Made by a program: the position numbers and the translations under genes. A model generated the notes under the pieces. It worked only from the letters and a program-made list of their open reading frames with translations. It ran no database searches and was not told the DNA's origin. From positions 1 to 10,231 of the forward strand of contig JAFAUA010000141.1 in the NCBI GenBank assembly GCA_019243595.1: a stretch of DNA of 10,231 bases, written 5' to 3'. Source of the stretch: Acidimicrobiia bacterium (lineage in GTDB: Bacteria > Actinomycetota > Acidimicrobiia > Acidimicrobiales > AC-14). Of this stretch, positions 5,276-10,231 are shown one piece after another (within the stretch, counting starts at the first letter, position 1; each line of letters starts with the position of its first letter).

Positions 5276-7435
5276 ATGACGATCGCCATCACCGACGACC
5301 ACCGCGCCCTCGGGGCAACGGCCTCCGAGCTGCTCCTCAAGCGTGACGCCCGGGGCGCCGCCCGCGCCCTGCTCGAGGCGCCAGCCGAGGAGCTGCCGGA
5401 GCTGTGGTCCGACATCGTCGAGGTCGGCTGGCTCGGCCTGCATCTCCCTGAGGCCTATGGCGGCTCGGGCTTCGGCCTCGAAGAGCTCGTTGTCGTCGTC
5501 GAGGAGCTCGGTCGGGCGGTGACGCCCGGACCGTTCGTCCCGACCGTGATCGCCAGCGCCTTCTTGGCGGCCGCCGGCGACGACAACCTCAAGGCCGCGC
5601 TTCTCCCCGGCCTCGCCGACGGCAGCCGCGCCGCCGGGGTGGCTCTTGAAGGCAACGTGACGATCAGCGGTGGCAAGGCGTCGGGATCGGCGGCGCCCGT
5701 GCTTGGCGGCGGGTTGGCCGACGTGGTGCTCGTCATCGCGGGCGACGACGTGGCGGTGATCGAAAAGGGCGATGGTGTGAAGCTCGACGTGCCGCCGAAC
5801 CTCGACTCGACGCGGCGATCGGCCAGACTGACCTTGACCGACGCCCCAGCCACGGTCGTCTCCGGCGGACGGCAGACACTCGTCGACCTCGCTCGGGTGA
5901 TCCTCGCAGCCGAGGCGGCCGGCGTCGCGCGCGAGTGCACGGAGCTGGCTGCGGAGTATGCCAAGCACCGCGAGCAGTTCGGCCGTCCGATCGCCATGTA
6001 TCAGGCCGTGAAGCATCACTGCGCCAACATGGCCGTGGCGACCGAGCTGGCGACCTCGGCGGTCTGGGACGCGGCGCGGGCAGCAGCGACGGGCGGCGAC
6101 CAGCTCACGTACGCGGCAGCGGTCGCGGCGACGCTCGCCGGGCCGGCCGCCGACCTCTGCGCAAACCTGAACACCCAGGTGCACGGCGGCATCTCGATCA
6201 CCTGGGAGCACGACGCCCACCTCTACATGCGCCGGGCGACCGCCTTGAAGGCCCTGCTCGATTCCCGGGCGGCAGCCGAGGACGTCACTTCGCTGTCGCG
6301 GAACGGTGTGAAGCGAGCGAAGGCGGTCGAGCTGCCGGCCGAGGCCGAGTCCATCCGCGCCGAGGTGCGGGCGTTCGCGGTGTCCCTGAAGGGGCTGTCA
6401 TCCGAACAGCAGCGCGAGCGCTTGATCGAGACGGGCTACGGGATGCCCCATTGGCCCAAGCCGTACGGCCGCGAGGCCGGTGCGATCGAGCAGCTCGTCA
6501 TCGAGCAAGAGTTCGCAGACGCCGGCGTCAGCAAGCTGTCGCTCGGCATCACCGCGTGGAACATCCTCACGATCATCCAGCACGGCAACAAGGACCAGCT
6601 CGACCGCTGGGTGCTGCCGGCTATGCGCGGCGAGGTCATCTGGTGCCAGCTGTTCAGCGAGCCCGACGCCGGGTCGGATGCAGCTGGCATCAAGACGCGG
6701 GGCACCCGCGTCGAGGGCGGCTGGCTCGTCAACGGTCAGAAGGTGTGGACGTCTGGCGCCCACGTCGCGGGGATGGGCTTCGCCACCATCCGCACCAACC
6801 CCGACGTGCCCAAGCACGAGGGCATCACGATGGTGGCCATCGACATGCACGCAGAGGGTGTCGAGGTCCGGCCCCTGAAGATGACGACGGGCGGGTCGGA
6901 GTTCAACGAGGTCTTCTTCAACGATGTGTTCGTCCCTGACGACGACGTCGTCGGCCCTGTCGACGGCGGGTGGACCGTCGCCCGCGCCACGCTCGGCAAC
7001 GAGAGCGTGAGCATCGGGAGCGGCGACGGCGGCGGAGGTATGTCGGTGAATGCCGCCACCCTGATTCCGATGTTCGATGCCCACCCCGAGCGTCTCGATG
7101 GCGGCGCCGCCCGCATCGGCCGCTACGTCGCCGGTCACGCGGCGATGGGCCTGCTCAACCTGCGCAGCGCCAACCGCGCAGTGAGCGGCGCAGGGCCCGG
7201 CCCCGAAGGCGCGATCACCAAGCTCGTCCTCTCCGAGCTCGGACACGAGTCCACCGCCATCCTCACCGAGCTCAACGGCGGCGACGCCGTGTTCATGGAG
7301 GGGGCCGCGGCTATGGGCGGCATGCTCGTGCTCATGCACCGAGCGATGTCGATCGCGGGCGGAACGTCGGAGATCAAGCGCAACCAGATCGGCGAGCGCA
7401 TTCTCGGGCTCCCCCGCGATCCGCTCATCAAGTGA
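5276..7435 (+). CDS. Fused two-domain acyl-CoA dehydrogenase
   Basis: A 719-residue protein of two acyl-CoA dehydrogenase (ACAD) halves, expected to introduce a trans-2 double bond into an acyl-CoA using FAD, with electrons passed to ETF. Half 1 (about 1-335) has LPEAYGGSGFG (58-67), the FAD-binding helix motif REQFGRPIAMYQAVKH (232-247) and QVHGGISITWEHD (301-313), but lacks SEPxxGSD. Half 2 (about 355-719) has GYGMPHWPKPYG (387-398), the ACAD signature FSEPDAGSD (460-468), NGQKVWTSGAH (486-496) and SIAGGTSEIKRN (692-703), but lacks RxQFG. The halves are thus complementary, as in the actinobacterial heterotetrameric steroid ACADs, and a similar fusion of about 710 residues (FadE34) is known from mycobacteria. 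The substrate may be bulky, but this is inference. Gly696 replaces the MCAD-type catalytic Glu. The start follows operator site 2 with no Shine-Dalgarno; the thioesterase overlaps the stop. Confidence 0.93.
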   Translation: MTIAITDDHRALGATASELLLKRDARGAARALLEAPAEELPELWSDIVEVGWLGLHLPEAYGGSGFGLEELVVVVEELGRAVTPGPFVPTVIASAFLAAAGDDNLKAALLPGLADGSRAAGVALEGNVTISGGKASGSAAPVLGGGLADVVLVIAGDDVAVIEKGDGVKLDVPPNLDSTRRSARLTLTDAPATVVSGGRQTLVDLARVILAAEAAGVARECTELAAEYAKHREQFGRPIAMYQAVKHHCANMAVATELATSAVWDAARAAATGGDQLTYAAAVAATLAGPAADLCANLNTQVHGGISITWEHDAHLYMRRATALKALLDSRAAAEDVTSLSRNGVKRAKAVELPAEAESIRAEVRAFAVSLKGLSSEQQRERLIETGYGMPHWPKPYGREAGAIEQLVIEQEFADAGVSKLSLGITAWNILTIIQHGNKDQLDRWVLPAMRGEVIWCQLFSEPDAGSDAAGIKTRGTRVEGGWLVNGQKVWTSGAHVAGMGFATIRTNPDVPKHEGITMVAIDMHAEGVEVRPLKMTTGGSEFNEVFFNDVFVPDDDVVGPVDGGWTVARATLGNESVSIGSGDGGGGMSVNAATLIPMFDAHPERLDGGAARIGRYVAGHAAMGLLNLRSANRAVSGAGPGPEGAITKLVLSELGHESTAILTELNGGDAVFMEGAAAMGGMLVLMHRAMSIAGGTSEIKRNQIGERILGLPRDPLIK

Positions 7436-8328
7436 GCCCTGGCAGGTCGAACGACAACGCGGCGTACCCGCACGCCGCCGACCTGGCGCTCATCAAACCC
7501 GAGCTGGAGCGCGATGGGGACCGCGGCTCGTTCGAGCTCGTCCCCGAGCTGTGCCGGTTCGACGGCGCCCTGTACGGCGGCACCGGCATCGCCGTCAGCG
7601 TGATGGCCATGGAGGCGGCGACGCAGCGCGACGCCGTGTGGGTGGTCACCCAGTTCGTGGCGTCGACCCAGGCCGGCGCCCGCATCGAGTGGGAGACCCA
7701 GGAACTGGCCGCCGGCCACCGGGTGTCGCAGCTGTCGGTCGTGGCACGGTCCGAGGGCGCCACGATGTTCTGCGCGCTGGGGGCGACGGCCGACCCGCGC
7801 CCTGACGGGCTCGACGGCCAGTTCCTCCCGATGCCGAAGGTGACCCCACCCGGCGAGAGCCCTCCGCTGATGATCGGGCCCGGCACGCCGGCGCTGCGCG
7901 ACAAGGGCTTCAACCGCAATCTCGAGTACCGCGAGGCCGAGCCGCTCGAGGGGCGGGACGGCCACGCCGTGCTCCTGTGGGCGCGGCGCACCGACGGTTC
8001 GCCGCTGACCCGTGCCGGGATCGCCTATCTCGCCGACATGGTGCCGATGGCGATCGCCCGGGCCGCCGGCAAGTTCGGCGCCGGGTTCAGCCTCGACAAC
8101 GCGCTCCGGTTCGCCACCGTCCCCCCGGAGGAGTGGGTGCTGCTCGACCTGCGGGGCGAGCTGGCCTCGCTGGGCTACGGGCACGGCTCGCTCACCGCCT
8201 GGACGACCGACGGCACCCTCGTGGCCACCGGGAGCCAGTCGGCGATGATGAAGGCGATGTTCGACCTCGACGACGACGCCGCCGTCGCCCGGTGGGAGGC
8301 GGCGATCGAGGCGATGCTCTCGCGTTGA
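7432..8328 (+). CDS. TesB-like double-hotdog acyl-CoA thioesterase
   Basis: A 298-residue protein predicted to hydrolyse acyl-CoA to free acid and CoA. It has two hotdog repeats: the first around GALYGGTGIAVSVMAMEA (45-62), the second around GFSLDNALRF (218-227) through DGTLVATGSQSAMMK (260-274). Aligned by eye with E. coli TesB, whose triad is Asp204, Thr228 and Gln278, the counterparts are Asp202 (in YLADMVP), Ser220 (conservative change from Thr) and Gln269. The GTG start at 7432 overlaps the dehydrogenase stop in a four-base GTGA, a classic sign of translational coupling, and the family homology starts a short way in; no later start would keep the first hotdog. It is therefore probably co-expressed with the dehydrogenase under operator site 2 and may release CoA from that pathway's product or rescue stalled thioesters. 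Chain-length preference cannot be read. Confidence 0.87.
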   Translation: MSPGRSNDNAAYPHAADLALIKPELERDGDRGSFELVPELCRFDGALYGGTGIAVSVMAMEAATQRDAVWVVTQFVASTQAGARIEWETQELAAGHRVSQLSVVARSEGATMFCALGATADPRPDGLDGQFLPMPKVTPPGESPPLMIGPGTPALRDKGFNRNLEYREAEPLEGRDGHAVLLWARRTDGSPLTRAGIAYLADMVPMAIARAAGKFGAGFSLDNALRFATVPPEEWVLLDLRGELASLGYGHGSLTAWTTDGTLVATGSQSAMMKAMFDLDDDAAVARWEAAIEAMLSR

Positions 8329-8354
8329 CTACGAACCGTGAAAATGGGCACAAT
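8325..8354 (+). promoter_or_regulatory. Promoter of the secreted protease, probably leaderless
   Basis: TTGACT (8325-8330) matches five of six -35 consensus bases and overlaps the thioesterase stop codon. After an 18-nt spacer comes CACAAT (8349-8354), a four-of-six -10 match. Only six bases separate it from ATG 8361, so transcription would begin at or next to the start codon. No Shine-Dalgarno sequence is present. This indicates that the protease has its own promoter and is not simply the end of the dehydrogenase-thioesterase operon. Confidence 0.55.
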
Positions 8355-8360
8355 CCGGGC

Positions 8361-9221
8361 ATGAAACGACTCGGGTTCGCGCTTGCCGTGGCCGTCCTCG
8401 CCCTCTCCGTGTTGTCCGTCGCCCCCTCGGCCCGGGCCGCCACCAACGGGATCCACCCCGGCGACCAGACGTATACGAACGGCGCCCAATGCACCGCCAA
8501 CTTCGTCTTCGGCGACGGGACGAGCACGTACCTGGGCCAGGCCGCCCACTGCTCGAGCACCGGGTCGAACACCGACACCAACGGGTGCACGACCCAGTCG
8601 GCCCCCATCGGGACGCCGGTGACGATCCTTGGCGCCAACCATCCCGGCACGCTGGCCTACAACTCGTGGATCACCATGCAGCAGGCCGGCGAAAAGGATC
8701 CGAACGCCTGCGCCTACAACGACCTGGCGCTGATCAGGATCGACCCAGCGGATGCCAGCTTGGTCAGCCCCAACATCCCCCACTGGGGCGGGCCGACCGG
8801 CATCAACACAACGGGCACGACGTCGGGCGACTTCGTCTACTCGTACGGCAACTCGATCATCCGCCTCGGCATCACGGCGCTGAGCCCGAAGCTCGGGATC
8901 AGCCAGGGCGACGACGGCGCCGGCTGGACCCACGTCGTGACCACCGTGACCCCGGGCATCCCCGGTGACTCGGGCAGCGCGTTCCTCGACAAGAACGGCA
9001 ACGCCCTCGGCGACCTGAGCACGCTCTCGGTCGGCGTCCCCGGCGGTGTCCAGAACAACGTGAGCGACCTCAACCACGAGCTCGCCTACATGCACGCCCA
9101 CGGTGGCCCGGCGGCGAACCTCGTGTTCGGCAATGCCTTCAACGGCTCGCAGGTCCCGCTCGACACCAACCACCCGGTCGACGACCCTGTCGGCGGGCTG
9201 CGGAACTTCTTCGGGATCTAG
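8361..9221 (+). CDS. Secreted trypsin-like (S1 family) serine protease
   Basis: A 286-residue exported protein. Residues 1-26 are a Sec signal peptide: a positive start (MKR), a hydrophobic core (FALAVAVLALSVLSVA) and an AxA cleavage site, SARA, before ATNG. The chymotrypsin-fold triad is readable: His63 in GQAAHC, Asp121 in YNDLALIRID and Ser204 in GIPGDSGSAF. Cys44 and Cys64 match the conserved disulfide beside the catalytic histidine; Cys76 and Cys117 may form a second. The mature N-terminus is not the IVGG type, and no long propeptide is visible, so zymogen activation as in trypsin is not evident. A Gly/Asn/Asp/Pro-rich tail of about 40 residues follows the fold. It acts outside the cell; its substrates are unknown. 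It has its own leaderless-looking promoter, is followed by two hairpins, and is functionally out of place among the catabolic enzymes. Confidence 0.9.
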   Translation: MKRLGFALAVAVLALSVLSVAPSARAATNGIHPGDQTYTNGAQCTANFVFGDGTSTYLGQAAHCSSTGSNTDTNGCTTQSAPIGTPVTILGANHPGTLAYNSWITMQQAGEKDPNACAYNDLALIRIDPADASLVSPNIPHWGGPTGINTTGTTSGDFVYSYGNSIIRLGITALSPKLGISQGDDGAGWTHVVTTVTPGIPGDSGSAFLDKNGNALGDLSTLSVGVPGGVQNNVSDLNHELAYMHAHGGPAANLVFGNAFNGSQVPLDTNHPVDDPVGGLRNFFGI

Positions 9222-9241
9222 CCCCCAACCAGTCCCATCAC

Positions 9242-9263
9242 CATCTCGACCCATGTTGAGATG
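9242..9263 (+). terminator. Hairpin after the protease gene, possible terminator
   Basis: CATCTCGAC (9242-9250) pairs with GTTGAGATG (9255-9263), giving a 9-bp stem with one G-U pair and the four-base loop CCAT. It begins 20 nt after the protease stop codon. No U-tract follows, which is common for actinobacterial terminators but lowers certainty. Confidence 0.45.
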
Positions 9264-9272
9264 ACCTCTTCG

Positions 9273-9288
9273 CGGTCGGTGTCGACCG
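9273..9288 (+). terminator. Second GC-rich hairpin downstream of the protease
   Basis: CGGTCG (9273-9278) and CGACCG (9283-9288) form a perfect 6-bp stem around the loop GTGT, ten bases after the first hairpin. Together they could make a tandem terminator insulating the dioxygenase gene; alternatively this one belongs to the dioxygenase's upstream region. There is no U-tract. Confidence 0.35.
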
Positions 9289-9345
9289 GCGCCTGACCGA
9301 GGAGCAACTCTGCCGGCGCGACGGGTCGCATGTGGGCAGAATCGG

Positions 9346-10212
9346 ATGGTGGCAACTGTCCAAGAGATGCCCGGCGCGTTCCTCGGTCACGGCAGCCCGA
9401 TGAACGCGATCGAGTCCAACGACTACACGGAGGCGTGGAAGGCACTCGGCCGGTCGCTCCCGCGCCCCCAGGCCATCGTGTGCATCTCGGCGCACTGGTA
9501 CATCAACGCGACCGCGGTCACGGCGATGTCTGCGCCACGGACGATCCACGACTTCTACGGGTTCCCTCCGGAGCTCTTCGCGGTCGAGTACCCGGCCCCG
9601 GGCGCGCCCGACGTCGCCGAGGAGCTCGCCGAAGTGGTGAAGCCGACGTGGGTCGGACTCGATCAAGACAGTTGGGGCATCGACCACGGCACCTGGTCGG
9701 TGCTCGTGCACGCGTTTCCGTCGGCGGACATTCCAGTGGTGCAGCTGTCGATCAACGCGCTCCAGCCGTTCGAGTACCACCTCGACCTCGGTGCCCGGTT
9801 GGCGCCGCTGCGGGAGCGCGGCGTGCTGGTCGTCGCCAGCGGCAACGTCGTCCACAACCTGGGCCGCATCGACTGGACGCACCCCACGGGTGCGTACGAC
9901 TGGAACGAACGGTTCGACGAGGCAGCTCGCGAAGTGCTCACCGAACGCCCAGGCGACGCCGTTGCGCTGGCCGAGCACCGCGACTACCCCGCGGCCGCTC
10001 CGACGCCGGACCACTTCATCCCGCTGCTGTACGTGGCTGGTCTCGCGGCCGCCGGCGGCGTCACCGCCGATGTACTCGTCGACGGGTATGCGTATGGATC
10101 GCTGTCGATGACCGCCTACACGGTCGGCGCCGAATGCGGCGAGGTCGAGACCACTCCCGGCCCGTCAGCCGCAGTCCCGCGCTCGGTGCCAGCAGACGAG
10201 TCGAACATGTGA
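9346..10212 (+). CDS. Class III extradiol ring-opening dioxygenase, YgiD/DODA-type
   Basis: A 288-residue cytoplasmic protein of the LigB/4,5-DOPA-extradiol-dioxygenase family, which cleaves catechol-type rings using a non-heme metal (Fe or Zn). Metal-ligand histidines are recognisable by motif: His15 in LGHGSPMN, His50 in SAHWY and His223 in [10 protein letters not shown]. His114 in [10 protein letters not shown] is the likely acid/base residue, and His170 lies in the conserved [16 protein letters not shown] (68-74) is also characteristic. The C-terminal tail after YTVGAECG is longer than in E. coli YgiD and rich in Pro, Ser and Ala. The start is uncertain: ATG 9346 is annotated; GTG 9349 lies six bases after CAGAAT (9337-9342) and would suit a leaderless message; ATG 9367 matches where most family members begin. 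Many members have no known natural substrate, so ring cleavage in a pathway with the other genes is inference. Confidence 0.9.
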   Translation: MVATVQEMPGAFLGHGSPMNAIESNDYTEAWKALGRSLPRPQAIVCISAHWYINATAVTAMSAPRTIHDFYGFPPELFAVEYPAPGAPDVAEELAEVVKPTWVGLDQDSWGIDHGTWSVLVHAFPSADIPVVQLSINALQPFEYHLDLGARLAPLRERGVLVVASGNVVHNLGRIDWTHPTGAYDWNERFDEAAREVLTERPGDAVALAEHRDYPAAAPTPDHFIPLLYVAGLAAAGGVTADVLVDGYAYGSLSMTAYTVGAECGEVETTPGPSAAVPRSVPADESNM

Positions 10213-10231
10213 CTCACTCGACGACTGTCCT

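Noticed and set aside
5833..5840. Third CTTGACCG half-site inside the dehydrogenase gene
   Set aside because: The opposite half is absent, so it is not a palindrome, and it sits within conserved coding sequence.
4550..6220. Long minus-strand open frame of 556 codons across the CMD-like gene and the dehydrogenase
   Set aside because: It lies opposite two well-supported genes, its translation is rich in Arg, Gly, Asp and Val with no recognisable domain, and long antisense frames are expected in GC-rich coding DNA.
6970..7431. Upstream extension of the thioesterase frame into the dehydrogenase gene
   Set aside because: It overlaps the conserved C-terminal half of the dehydrogenase in another frame and is Arg-rich nonsense; the GTGA overlap at 7432 gives a sound start.
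1..10231. tRNA, rRNA, CRISPR, insertion sequences or attachment sites
   Set aside because: Nothing resembling these was seen on either strand, and the gaps between genes are too short to hold most of them.

Overview
The window is GC-rich DNA with strong G/C preference at third codon positions and tightly packed genes. Protein types and codon use point to a high-GC actinobacterium; I suspect Acidimicrobiia or a relative, but I cannot place it from sequence alone. I see no rRNA, tRNA, CRISPR array, transposase, integrase or attachment site, and no gene-free stretch longer than about 190 bases.

Layout. (1) On the minus strand, 1-1425, is a Baeyer-Villiger-type flavin monooxygenase cut off by the left edge. 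All other genes are on the plus strand. (2) 1511-2872: a berberine-bridge-like FAD oxidoreductase, divergent from gene 1. (3) 2904-4406: a protein resembling the large subunit of N,N-dimethylformamidase. (4) 4595-5242: a carboxymuconolactone decarboxylase/AhpD-like protein. (5) 5276-7435: a 719-residue protein made of two acyl-CoA dehydrogenase halves. (6) 7432-8328: a TesB-like acyl-CoA thioesterase, overlapping gene 5 by four bases. (7) 8361-9221: a secreted trypsin-like serine protease. (8) 9346-10212: a class III extradiol (YgiD/DODA-type) dioxygenase.

How they may work together. Most genes are oxidative catabolism enzymes: Baeyer-Villiger oxidation, flavin oxidation, amide-hydrolase-like chemistry, acyl-CoA dehydrogenation, CoA-thioester cleavage and extradiol chemistry. 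This suits an accessory catabolic locus for a cyclic, aromatic or terpenoid/steroid-like substrate. The substrate is unknown, and the protease looks like an unrelated neighbour.

The most notable signal is regulatory. Two nearly identical perfect palindromes with half-site CTTGACCG lie before the monooxygenase (1446-1465) and before the fused dehydrogenase (5235-5258). Each ends 20-21 nt before its start codon and contains a TTGACC that could be a -35 box. This looks like one shared operator, probably for a TetR-type repressor not encoded here, linking two gene groups 3.8 kb apart. A second pattern is that most starts lack a Shine-Dalgarno sequence and instead have a -10-like hexamer 6-8 nt upstream, as expected for leaderless mRNAs.
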